From an uncultured Eubacteriales bacterium (GTDB lineage Bacteria; Bacillota; Clostridia; Tissierellales; Peptoniphilaceae), in NCBI GenBank assembly GCA_902488815.1, contig CABTXP010000018.1, forward strand, positions 1 to 27,401: DNA of 27,401 bases, given 5' to 3'. This document shows, in pieces, positions 7,045-15,139 of the stretch; position 1 is the stretch's first letter, and every line of letters starts with the position of its first letter. Position numbers and translations under genes: made by a program. The notes beneath the pieces were generated by a model. That model saw only the letters and a list, made by a program, of their open reading frames with translations. It had not been told where the DNA came from and did not search any database.

Positions 7045-8511
7045 TTGTTAAGAGAAAATTTTAAAAAATCAGTTATGGCAGTTGTACCTGTCGTAGTGAT
7101 GTACTCATACTTTTTTTCACATACTTGGATATTGACAATGTTCTACTCTTCAGATTTTTAATCGGTGCCTTGCTTGTAATGATAGGCATGGCAATATTTT
7201 TATTGGGCGCGGAAATAGCAATTGAAGAGATTGGTATTAACATGGGAAGAGTCATAAGCAAATTAAAGACTTTGCCGTCCATGTTTTTATTCGGCAGCTT
7301 TTTAGGATTTTTAATTACAGTTGTGGAGCCTGACCTTATGATTTTGGCAAAGCAAGTGGAAAGCGCCACAGGGGGAGTAATTCCCACAACACTTACTGTA
7401 ATAGTTGTCGCCCTTGGTGTGGGCGTTATGGTGGGATTCGGTTTTTTGAGAATTTTAAAAGACTTTCCCATTAACAAATTCTTTACAATTTTTTACGCCA
7501 TAGCATTCCTGCTCTTCTTCTTTACAATGGAAGAGTTTCACGGCATGAGCTTTGATGCCTCGGGAGCGACTACAGGCACAATGACCACACCGTTTTTGTT
7601 GGCGCTTGCCTTAGGGGTTTCATCTCTTAAAGGTTCAAAGGGCTCCGACGACAGCTTCGGACTTGTAGGTATTGCCTCGGTAGGTCCCGTCATTGCCGTC
7701 CTTATTATGAGCTTTTTTGTAAAGGAACCGACGAGTATGCCAATAAGCGTTGAAGGAACAACTGCGGGCATGGGAGAGTATCTCTTAAACGCATTTATCC
7801 ATTCGGTTAAAGATACTTTTTACGCAATAATTCCTTTAATATTAATATTTTTGATCTTTAACAAATTTATTTTTAAGCTTACCAAACGTGAGTTTATGAA
7901 AATTATTTTCGGTCTTATTTACACCTTTGTGGGACTTGTAATTTTCCTAACAGGTGTGTCGGGAGGATTTATGTCCCTGGCACAGGAAATAGGTATGGAA
8001 ATTTCAAAAAACAATCCGTGGCTTTTACCCTTTATCGGATTTATCTTCGGAATGGTAATTGTAACGGCTGAACCGGCGGTCTACGTTTTGTCTACTCAAG
8101 TGGAAGACGTGACGGGAGGTTCCATCTCAAGGCGCATGATTATGGTCACACTATGTATAGGTGTTGCTATTGCAGTATGCCTGTCCATGGTGAGAATGTT
8201 GGTGCCGGGAGTTAAACTTTGGATGTTCCTATCTGTAGGATTTTTGGCATCTCTTATACTTTCGTACCGCATACCGAAAATTTTCGTAGGCATTGCCTTC
8301 GACTCGGGGGGGAGTGGCATCGGGACCTATGACAGCAACATTTCTCCTCGCTCTTAACCAAGGGGCGGCATCACAAATTCCTACAGCCGATCTTTTGATT
8401 CACGGCTTCGGAGTTATTGCATTAGTTGCAATGATGCCTGTAATATCAATTTCAGTCTTAGGATTAATTTATAAAATAAAGGCACAAAAGGCAGGTGTTA
8501 ATATTGAATAG
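7045..8511 (+). pseudogene. DUF1538 two-repeat membrane protein gene, interrupted by two compensating frameshifts
   Basis: DUF1538 integral membrane protein of unknown function, probably a transporter or channel. Translation starts at a TTG (7045) behind AGGAGAGG. The first frame reads to about 7098, the next runs from about 7101 to 8295 and the first frame resumes to the TAG at 8509. The first shift needs one extra base between about 7098 and 7117, either at ATG/GTA (7098-7101) or in the T7 run at 7111-7117. The second is one G too many in a seven-G run near 8306-8312, where six would continue the motif FDSGG-VASGPMT. Repaired, the gene gives about 488 residues with two tandem DUF1538 repeats. 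Shared motifs are EPD..ILAKQVESATGG against AEPAVYVLSTQVEDVTGG, and FDASGATTGTMTTPFLLAL against FDSGGVASGPMTATFLLAL, each among many hydrophobic segments. Possible causes are decay, phase variation in homopolymers or sequencing error. The P-II-like gene that follows overlaps its stop. Confidence 0.75.
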
Positions 8512-9163
8512 TAATTTGTCACTGTTTATCGCAATAGTAGGTCAAGGACAATCTCACAAGGTCATGGACTGCTGTAGAGAAAACTTAGGCACAATGGGAG
8601 GGACTTACCTCTATGTGGAAGAGCTTTTGCAAAAATCTTTTTTAAAGTGGCTTCGCATTGAAACTGTGAGAAAGGAACTTCTCTTTGCATTAATACCTAC
8701 AGACAGAGAAGATGAGTATGTAGAAAAAATAGAGGAAAGATTTCACCTTTTCTATGACAAAAACGGATACGGATTTATTGCCGAAATAGACTATGCAATG
8801 GGAATTAAATCTGAAAATCAATTTGAACAAAAGGGAGATGAGAGTGTGGGCATAAAGGCACTGTTTGTAATTGTGGACAAGGGAAATGCGGATGAAGTAT
8901 GTGAAATGGCAAATAAAAAAGGCACCAAAGGTGCCACTATTATTCACGGCAGAGGTACAGGCTCTCACATAGCACATCCCATATTTGACATGGTAATAGA
9001 ACCGGAAAAAGAAATAATAATGTTATTACAGCAAGAAGACAAAGTGGAACAAATTTCAAAAGACATTAGCGAAAGATTTAAATTTAATAAGCCGGGCACG
9101 GGAATATTATTTGTAATGGACGTAAAAAAGACCGTGGGCATATACGACGAAGAGAAGGCATAG
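8504..9163 (+). CDS. Tandem P-II-like signalling protein, partner of DUF1538
   Basis: Cytosolic sensor-type protein of 219 residues with two P-II-like (GlnB-fold) domains. The second (about 117-214) is the better conserved, with the T-loop-region motif GATIIHGRGTGSH (143-155) and a C-terminal VGIY. The first (about 5-97) keeps the strand pattern and a GTMGGTY segment but lacks HGRGTG. P-II domains bind nucleotides and small effectors and usually control a partner protein; P-II-like genes are often found next to DUF1538 genes. I choose the TTG at 8504, preceded by AGGTG (8493-8497) with six bases between; a GTG at 8495 is possible. The start lies inside the last codons of the DUF1538 gene, so translation is probably coupled. 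A regulatory role on the DUF1538 protein is inference. Confidence 0.8.
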   Translation: MNSNLSLFIAIVGQGQSHKVMDCCRENLGTMGGTYLYVEELLQKSFLKWLRIETVRKELLFALIPTDREDEYVEKIEERFHLFYDKNGYGFIAEIDYAMGIKSENQFEQKGDESVGIKALFVIVDKGNADEVCEMANKKGTKGATIIHGRGTGSHIAHPIFDMVIEPEKEIIMLLQQEDKVEQISKDISERFKFNKPGTGILFVMDVKKTVGIYDEEKA

Positions 9164-9175
9164 CCTTCTTTTTTT
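9151..9175 (+). terminator. Terminator overlapping the stop codon of the P-II-like gene
   Basis: A-GAAGGC-ATA-GCCTTC-T (9153-9169) forms a 7-bp hairpin followed by T residues to 9175. The TAG stop (9161-9163) is in the loop and stem, so the coding end doubles as the terminator. Confidence 0.75.
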
Positions 9176-9193
9176 ATGTGAGTGTGCAATAAA

Positions 9194-9220
9194 AAAAGCG
9201 TAGAGTTAATCTACGCTTTT
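9194..9220. terminator. Bidirectional terminator between the P-II-like gene and oppA
   Basis: AAAAGCGTAGA-GTTAA-TCTACGCTTTT is a perfect 11-bp inverted repeat whose A and T flanks give a U tract on either strand. It ends the opp operon 12 bases beyond the oppA stop on the - strand and backs up the terminator at 9151-9175 on the + strand. Confidence 0.85.
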
Positions 9221-9231
9221 AATTATTAATT

Positions 9232-10893
9232 CTATTGTTCTATATATGCGTCTTTAAACATTAGTGATGCACTTGTAGTCAAGTACCAGCCCTTTACTTT
9301 TTCGCTCATCATTAGTGAACTTGCTCTGTAGAATAGAGGTAGGAAAGGATAGTCATTCATCATAAGTGTTTCAGCTTCTCTCATTAATTCCATTGCTTTA
9401 ACAGGGTCTTGTTCTACTTGTGCTTGATCTATTAACTTGTCATATTCAGGATTTGAATACTTGGTCAAGTTGTTAAGATCGGTGCTGTAGAAAAGTGCCA
9501 TAAAGCTCATCGGGTGCAAGTAGTCTGCGTTCCATCCCATGGCAGCTACGTCGTATTTGTCAGCCTTTACATTTTCATAATATACTGCCCATTCTTCTGT
9601 AGTTATGTTTACATTAATGCCCAAGTTGTCTTTAAACATTTGTGCAAGGGATTCAACTATAAGTTTTACTTGCGGGTCTGAGTAGTAGGACAGTTCCAAA
9701 GTCGGGAAGCCTTCTCCGTTTGGATAGCCTGCGTCTGCAAGTAATTGTTTAGCTTCTTCTATACTTGCAGTATCTTTAATGTCAAAGTCACCTCTGCCAT
9801 CTGTAAAGTCTTTGCCCCCTGCAACATATCCTTGAGGTACCAATGCTGATGCAGGTATGTCTGCACTTTGAAGTACGTTGTTAATTAAAGCTTGTCTATC
9901 TACTGCAAGGTTAAGTGCCTTTCTTACTCTTACGTCGTCAAAAGGTTTCTTGTGAATATTAATTAAATAATATGTTTCGGAGAATCCCGGAATGATGTAG
10001 TAGTCGTCGGACTCTTGTTTTAATCTGGGCACGTCTGCAAGAGGTACGGATCTTATACCGTCTACCTTGCCGCTTTCAAATGCGGTAAGTGCTGTGGATT
10101 GGTCTTTAATGTATCTGAAAGTTATTTTTTCCATCTTAACATTGTCGGCGTCCCAATAGTTTTCGTTCTTTTCAAGTGTAACTGATTCGCCAAGCTTCAT
10201 GTCTGTAATCTTGAAAGGTCCGTTGCAAATATATGTCTCAGGTTTTGTAGTCCACTTGTCACCGTTGGCTTCAATAGTTGCCTTTTGTACCGGGTCATAT
10301 ACCCACATGCCCAACATATCCAAGAAGTATGGAGCAGGTTTTGTAAGTTTAATAACAAGTGTGTCGGGATCCGGGCATTCAACTCCAAGTTCTCCTGTGC
10401 CGTTTTGGAAAAGTTCTGCAGCTCCTTCAATATAGTCTGTCAAGAACGACACATATTGAGCCGTAGTAGCAGGATCCAATACTCTCATCATTGAGTACTT
10501 AAAGTCTTCAGAAGTTAAATCGGAGCCGTCGGACCACTTAAGTCCTTTTCTCAAATGGAAGGTGTAGGTCTTGCCGTCTTCTGAAATATCCCAAGACTCT
10601 GCAACGCCGGGTATTATTTCGTTGTTTCTGCTGTAGTTTACAAGTCCTTCAAAGCAGTTTACCAAAAATACTGAAGCAAATGAGTTGCTTGTAATGCCGG
10701 GGTCAATGCCGTCAGGTTCGTTGGAGAGAACAAAAGTCATTTCGTTTTTGTCGTCCCCTGTGGTCTCTTTCTTTTCTTCCGTGGCAGGTTCTTTTTCTTC
10801 TTCAACTTCTTCGCCCTTATTTGCGCTGTTGCCGCAAGCTGAAAGAATTAAAATCATTGCCAAAATTAGTGCTAACCAAGATTTCTTTTTCAT
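9232..10893 (-). CDS. oppA: Oligopeptide ABC transporter substrate-binding lipoprotein
   Basis: Extracytoplasmic solute-binding lipoprotein (SBP family 5) that captures peptides and hands them to the OppBC channel. Of its 553 residues, the first 19 form a lipoprotein signal peptide with lipobox LSAC and lipidated Cys20. An acidic Glu/Lys-rich linker (about 25-50) precedes the binding fold. Family landmarks include the segment around WDISEDGKTYTFHLRKGLKWSDG, TSEDFKYSMMRVLDP and the mid-protein DVRVRKALNLAVDRQ. It is the last gene of the operon, 15 bases after oppF with its own ribosome-binding site (GAGAGGGAT), a common place for the highly made binding protein. Whether it prefers di- or oligopeptides cannot be read from the sequence. 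Confidence 0.93.
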   Translation of the reverse strand: MKKKSWLALILAMILILSACGNSANKGEEVEEEKEPATEEKKETTGDDKNEMTFVLSNEPDGIDPGITSNSFASVFLVNCFEGLVNYSRNNEIIPGVAESWDISEDGKTYTFHLRKGLKWSDGSDLTSEDFKYSMMRVLDPATTAQYVSFLTDYIEGAAELFQNGTGELGVECPDPDTLVIKLTKPAPYFLDMLGMWVYDPVQKATIEANGDKWTTKPETYICNGPFKITDMKLGESVTLEKNENYWDADNVKMEKITFRYIKDQSTALTAFESGKVDGIRSVPLADVPRLKQESDDYYIIPGFSETYYLINIHKKPFDDVRVRKALNLAVDRQALINNVLQSADIPASALVPQGYVAGGKDFTDGRGDFDIKDTASIEEAKQLLADAGYPNGEGFPTLELSYYSDPQVKLIVESLAQMFKDNLGINVNITTEEWAVYYENVKADKYDVAAMGWNADYLHPMSFMALFYSTDLNNLTKYSNPEYDKLIDQAQVEQDPVKAMELMREAETLMMNDYPFLPLFYRASSLMMSEKVKGWYLTTSASLMFKDAYIEQ

Positions 10894-10908
10894 TTTATCC
10901 CTCTCTTC

Positions 10909-11865
10909 TTATTTATTATATAAATGACAACTTACAAAGTGTTTCGGCGCCACTTCTTTAAACTCCGGCTTTACTTCTTTGCAAATGTCCATTTTATATC
11001 TACAACGTGTGTGGAACCTACATCCTGTAGGCGGATCTATGGGGCTTGGTATATCGCCTTCGATTCCCGCTTCTCTGTCTATACTTTTGTTTGTCGGGTC
11101 GGGAAGAGGAATACTTGATAAAAGTCCCTTCGTATACGGGTGGAGAGGACTTCTGTATATGTCTTCTCCTTCGTCCAACTCCACAAGTTCACCTAAGTAC
11201 ATTACACCTACCGTGTCACTTACATATTTAACCATTGAAAGGTCGTGAGCTATAAAGAGATAGGTGAGATTTAATTTTTCCTGAAACTCAATTAATAAAT
11301 TTATTATTTGAGCTTGAATACTTACATCAAGTGCGGAGATAGGCTCGTCGCAAATAATTACATCGGGCTTTAGTATAAGTGCCCTTGCAATTCCGATTCT
11401 CTGCCTTTGACCTCCTGAGAACTCATGAGCGTAACGAGTCAAGTGCTCTCTTGAAAGTCCCACTTGATTTAATATCTCTTCAATGATTTCGTTTTGCTCG
11501 TTCTTGTTATTTGTAATGTTGTGAGCAACCAAGGGCTCCGCTATTATGTCTCTTACTGTCATACGAGCGTTTAAAGAGGCATAGGGGTCTTGGAATATCA
11601 TTTGAATTTTTTTCCTGTAGGGAAGGAGTTCTTTTTGGGAGAGTTTTGTAATATTATCTCCGTCTAAAAATATTTCTCCCGAGGTAGGCTCGTGAATTCT
11701 TATTATCGTCCTTGCACACGTGCTCTTGCCGCATCCGCTTTCTCCTACAAGTCCCAAGGTCTTGCCTTTATCTATTTTAAAACTGACATTGTCAACTGCG
11801 TGGACAAATTTGTCTTTTCGTCCCGGCACTTCAAAATGTTTAGAAAGATTTTTTACTTCAAGCAT
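10909..11865 (-). CDS. oppF: Oligopeptide ABC transporter ATP-binding protein OppF
   Basis: One of two ATPases driving peptide import. The 318 residues show Walker A GESGCGKST (41-49), Q-loop FQDPYASLN (91-99), signature FSGGQRQR (149-156), Walker B DVIICDEP (168-175) and the D-loop SALD (177-180). The C-terminal oligopeptide-transporter extension has cysteines in GCRFHTRCRYKMDIC and a later SCHLYN, a pattern that binds a [4Fe-4S] cluster in some DppD/OppD proteins. The first eight bases overlap the end of oppD, which implies coupled translation. Confidence 0.95.
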   Translation of the reverse strand: MLEVKNLSKHFEVPGRKDKFVHAVDNVSFKIDKGKTLGLVGESGCGKSTCARTIIRIHEPTSGEIFLDGDNITKLSQKELLPYRKKIQMIFQDPYASLNARMTVRDIIAEPLVAHNITNNKNEQNEIIEEILNQVGLSREHLTRYAHEFSGGQRQRIGIARALILKPDVIICDEPISALDVSIQAQIINLLIEFQEKLNLTYLFIAHDLSMVKYVSDTVGVMYLGELVELDEGEDIYRSPLHPYTKGLLSSIPLPDPTNKSIDREAGIEGDIPSPIDPPTGCRFHTRCRYKMDICKEVKPEFKEVAPKHFVSCHLYNK

Positions 11866-12871
11866 TTCTTACCTCCCTGAAAGGATTGCCTTCCTGTCTC
11901 AGTCCTTCCTCTGTCTGTAAGTGACACAGGGAGTAGTGGTCTTTTGAAATTTCAACCATTGGAGGAAGTTCATCTCTACATATTACGCGAGCATACTTGC
12001 AACGTGGTGCAAAGGGACATCCCTTTGGCGGGTTTAACATGTCCGGGGGCGACCCTGCAATGGGGTGAAGCTTTTCATCCTTACTTTGATCCATTGAAGG
12101 AAGGGATTTAAAAAGTCCCATTGTATATGGGTGGGAGGGATTTTTAAACAGCTCCTCAATTGGCGAGGACTCCATTATCAGTCCGCCGTACATTACAATA
12201 ACTCGCGTGCAAATTTGCGCCACAACGGCAAGGTCGTGAGTTATAAATATCATACTCATGTCACGCTCTCTAATTGACTCCGCCATTTCTTTTAAAACTT
12301 GGTCCTGTATGGTCACGTCAAGAGCTGTTGTGGGTTCGTCGGCAATTAATATTTCCGGATCATTTGCAAGAGCCATGGCAATCATAACTCTCTGCCTCAT
12401 ACCTCCTGAAAATTGGTGAGGATAAAAGCCGTATCTCTTTTCAGGCTCGGGTATCTTTACCTTGCCGAGCATTTCAATTGCACGTCTCTTTATTTCGTCC
12501 TTGGGAAGCTTGTTGTGAATGGCAATCATCTCTCCAACTTGCTTGCCGATTGGAATTAAAGGGTTTAGAGAACTCATTGGGTTTTGGAATATCATTGCAA
12601 TGTCCTTGCCTCTTACTCCTCTGACTTCCTTCATATTCATCTTTACAATGTCCTTGTCGTTAAAGAGGATTTCACCTTCTTTAATCTTTCCGTTCTCAGG
12701 CAGAAGCTTCATTATACTCATGGAAGTGACACTCTTTCCGCTGCCGGACTCTCCAACAATGCCGAGGGCTTCTCCTTTTTTCAAATCAAAACTCACGCCT
12801 CGCACAGCTTGGACTTCGCCCTTACTTGTAAAAAATGAAGTTTTTAAATTTTTTATTTCTAAAAGATTCAT
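11858..12871 (-). CDS. oppD: Oligopeptide ABC transporter ATP-binding protein OppD
   Basis: Second ATPase of the peptide importer, pairing with OppF under the OppBC channel. The 337 residues show Walker A GESGSGKS (40-47), Q-loop FQNPMSSLNP (95-104), signature FSGGMRQR (154-161) and Walker B LIADEP (175-180) with TTALD after it. The C-terminal family extension contains GCPFAPRCKYARVIC and SLCHLQ, a four-cysteine pattern as in OppF. It starts 7 bases after the oppC stop and overlaps oppF by 8 bases. Confidence 0.95.
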   Translation of the reverse strand: MNLLEIKNLKTSFFTSKGEVQAVRGVSFDLKKGEALGIVGESGSGKSVTSMSIMKLLPENGKIKEGEILFNDKDIVKMNMKEVRGVRGKDIAMIFQNPMSSLNPLIPIGKQVGEMIAIHNKLPKDEIKRRAIEMLGKVKIPEPEKRYGFYPHQFSGGMRQRVMIAMALANDPEILIADEPTTALDVTIQDQVLKEMAESIRERDMSMIFITHDLAVVAQICTRVIVMYGGLIMESSPIEELFKNPSHPYTMGLFKSLPSMDQSKDEKLHPIAGSPPDMLNPPKGCPFAPRCKYARVICRDELPPMVEISKDHYSLCHLQTEEGLRQEGNPFREVRNA

Positions 12872-12878
12872 AAAGCAC

Positions 12879-14033
12879 CTACTTTTTAAGCTTAGGGTCT
12901 AAGGCATCTCTAAGGCCGTCACCCACATAGTTAAAGGCGAACATTATAATACAGATTACAAGTGCCGGCAAAAACAGTTGATAGGGAGAGGACTTTAAAG
13001 TTTGAAGGGCGTCGTTACACATTGTTCCAAGTGATGCCATTGGCGGTGCAATACCTAAGCCGATAAAGCTTAAAAATGCTTCCATAAAAATTGCCGAAGG
13101 TATTAACATTGTAGCCGTAACTAAAATGGGTCCCATTGCATTGGGGAGCAAGTGGTTAAACAAAATATATTTGTTACTTGATCCGATGGTCTTTGCTGCA
13201 AGGACAAACTCATTGTCCTTTAGGGAAATAATTTGTCCCCTTACAACTCTTGCCATATCTACCCAGTAGACCATGGAGAGAGCCACCACAATACTTACAA
13301 ATCCGTTTTCCAAAAATACCATGATAAGTATTACGTAAAGGGTTAGGGGAATGGTGGAAATAATATCTACAATTCTCATCATTATATTGTCCGTCATTCC
13401 TCCGATGTAGCCTGCAATACCGCCGTAAAGTATTCCGATTACCAAGTTTACAACAGTTGCGACAAAGGCGACGATTAAAGATATACGTGAGCCGTACATC
13501 AGCCTTGCCAAAATATCTCTGCCGAGAGCATCAGTGCCTAAGAGGTTTTCTTTGTTCCAAAGAGTGACGCCTTTTTTAAGTCTTTTGCCTTGGTCGTTTA
13601 AAATTGTTGCAGGTTTCTTTTGATAGGACAAAGTAATTTCTTTGCCCTCGTCTTCCAAATATATTTCTTTTTTGGCTTCGTCTTCTTTTACCTTTGTAAC
13701 GGCGCCTAAAAGTTTGCCGTCTTCAGATACCTTTATCACTCTCATGTTTCCAGTTATGTAGTAGAGGTTGTCACCGTATCTTACAAGGGAAAGCCTTGGT
13801 GGCATATTTGCATAGTCCAAGTTTTGTCCGTCATAAGTATGGTGAGTGAATAAAGGTCCTATAAAGGCGAATATTATTAAAAGAATAATTGCACACACAC
13901 CTATTAAAGCAGGCTTGTTGGATCTGAATCTCCTCCACACGTCTTGGCTGAAGGTGGTGTTTTCGCCGTAAATTTTTTCCTGTTCAGTTTTATCTATAAC
14001 TAACGGTTCCCATTTATTTAAATTAGTTTCCAC
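12879..14033 (-). CDS. oppC: Oligopeptide ABC transporter permease OppC, with an enlarged extracytoplasmic loop
   Basis: Membrane channel subunit of the peptide importer. The 384 residues have a cytosolic N-terminus with DVWRRFRSNKPALIG (31-45), TM1 (about 42-62), then the permease core starting at LLGTDALGRDILARLMYG (164-181) with further membrane segments. The EAA loop LAAKTIGSSNKYILFNHLLPN (278-298) contacts the ATPases. Between TM1 and the core, residues of about 83-158 form a charged, strand-rich insert (YYITGNMRVIKVSEDGKLLG and on) that would face outside the membrane; many OppC proteins have a much shorter loop. It starts 8 bases after oppB. Confidence 0.93.
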   Translation of the reverse strand: METNLNKWEPLVIDKTEQEKIYGENTTFSQDVWRRFRSNKPALIGVCAIILLIIFAFIGPLFTHHTYDGQNLDYANMPPRLSLVRYGDNLYYITGNMRVIKVSEDGKLLGAVTKVKEDEAKKEIYLEDEGKEITLSYQKKPATILNDQGKRLKKGVTLWNKENLLGTDALGRDILARLMYGSRISLIVAFVATVVNLVIGILYGGIAGYIGGMTDNIMMRIVDIISTIPLTLYVILIMVFLENGFVSIVVALSMVYWVDMARVVRGQIISLKDNEFVLAAKTIGSSNKYILFNHLLPNAMGPILVTATMLIPSAIFMEAFLSFIGLGIAPPMASLGTMCNDALQTLKSSPYQLFLPALVICIIMFAFNYVGDGLRDALDPKLKK

Positions 14034-14041
14034 ATTACACC

Positions 14042-14962
14042 TCAGCTGTCTAAATTAATTCGCGGGTCGATTAAGACGTAAAATATATCTACAACAAGTA
14101 TCATCGACACTAAAAATGTGGCATAGAACACAGTCATTCCCATAATAGCCGTATAGTCCCTTTGAGCAACGGAGTCTACAAAGTAGACGCCCATGCCGGG
14201 AATTGCAAAAACTTTTTCAATGACAAAAGATCCTGTCAAAAGCCCTGCAACTGTGGGGCCTAAAATTGTAACTACAGGTATGAGAGAGTTTCTCAAAGCG
14301 TGTCTTGTAATGACCTTGGCTTCTGAAAGCCCCTTCGCCCTTGCTGTTCTTATGTAGTCCTGATTCATAACTTCAAGTAGAGAAGACCTCATAAGTCTTG
14401 CAATAAAACTTAGCGAGTAACCGCCCATTGCAATGACGGGAAGGACATATCCCTTCCACGTGTCCACTCCGTAGACGGGAAGGATTTCCAACTTGTATGA
14501 GAACAAATATATAAGTGCCGTGGCGACGACGAAGGACGGGATGGTAACTCCCAAGGTCGCTATAGTCATGACGAGGCCGTCCTGCCACTTGCCGTTTTTA
14601 ATTGCCGCCCATATTCCAAGTGGAATGGAAGCCACAAGGACAAAGATTAAAGTAATGCCCCCCAACTTTGCAGAGACGGGGAAGCCATTACTGATAAAGT
14701 CGTTGACAGTTTTACCTTGATATTTAAAAGACGGACCGAAGTCAAAGGTCAGTACTCCTTTTAAGTAGCTGAAAAATTGTTTCGGCAAGGGGTCGTTGAC
14801 ATGGTACTTCTCGTTTAAAGCCTCTTCAATCTTGGGGTGAAGTTGTTTTTCATTGGAGAAAGGTCCCCCGGGCACAGCGTGCATCATTATAAAAGTAATT
14901 AATAAAATAAAGAACAGCGTCACAATCATGAGAGCTATTCTTTTTGCCAGATATTTTTTCAT
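14042..14962 (-). CDS. oppB: Oligopeptide ABC transporter permease OppB
   Basis: First gene of the opp operon and second half of the peptide channel. It has an N-terminal TM segment after MKKYLAKR, the OppB landmark MMHAVPGGPF in the following periplasmic-side loop, four to five more membrane segments, and the EAA loop around YIRTARAKGLSEAKVITRHALRN. I start it at the ATG at 14962 (306 residues) because an ideal AAAGGAGG (about 14966-14973 on the - strand) lies just upstream. An in-frame ATG at 14980 would put that ribosome-binding site inside the coding sequence. Confidence 0.94.
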   Translation of the reverse strand: MKKYLAKRIALMIVTLFFILLITFIMMHAVPGGPFSNEKQLHPKIEEALNEKYHVNDPLPKQFFSYLKGVLTFDFGPSFKYQGKTVNDFISNGFPVSAKLGGITLIFVLVASIPLGIWAAIKNGKWQDGLVMTIATLGVTIPSFVVATALIYLFSYKLEILPVYGVDTWKGYVLPVIAMGGYSLSFIARLMRSSLLEVMNQDYIRTARAKGLSEAKVITRHALRNSLIPVVTILGPTVAGLLTGSFVIEKVFAIPGMGVYFVDSVAQRDYTAIMGMTVFYATFLVSMILVVDIFYVLIDPRINLDS

Positions 14963-14993
14963 CTTTCCTCCTTTTATCAAGTAAAGTGATAAT

Positions 14994-15012
14994 GTTGTAA
15001 GTATTATACAAC
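14994..15012 (-). promoter_or_regulatory. opp operon -10 box inside a palindromic candidate operator
   Basis: On the - strand TATAAT (15008 down to 15003) is a perfect -10 box placed about 40 bases before the oppB start. No strong -35 is seen. It is enclosed by GTTGTA-N7-TACAAC (14994-15012), a perfect 6-bp inverted repeat whose half-sites flank the -10, as a repressor operator would. The regulator is unknown, and the sequence does not match a CodY box. Confidence 0.5.
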
Positions 15013-15102
15013 AAATTACAAATATTAAAAGTAAAAATTTAAAATAATTTTCAAAAAGTTTTTTGTATGTGGAAAATATAAATTACTTTTTGCAATAATA
15101 AA

Positions 15103-15126
15103 TAAAAAAAAGAGGGCAAGCCCTCT
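15103..15126 (-). terminator. Terminator of the TRAP operon
   Basis: Read on the - strand, AGAGGGC-TT-GCCCTCT (15126 down to 15111) is followed by TTTTTTTATTTATT. It lies just past the stop of the last TRAP-operon gene. The A-rich flank on the other side is short, so it works mainly on the - strand. Confidence 0.85.
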
Positions 15127-15139
15127 AAAAATTTTAACT

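Noticed and set aside
7098..7120. Programmed -1 frameshift at the T7 run in the DUF1538 gene
   Set aside because: The run resembles a slippery site, but no clear downstream structure is seen. The second lesion, in the opposite direction at a G7 run, fits indels better, and the peptide VLILFFTYLD suggests the shift is before the T run.
12519..12902. Open frame of 127 codons on the + strand antisense to oppD
   Set aside because: It mirrors the strongly supported OppD frame and has no recognisable domain. Similar antisense frames over the DUF1538 and pyc genes were rejected for the same reason.
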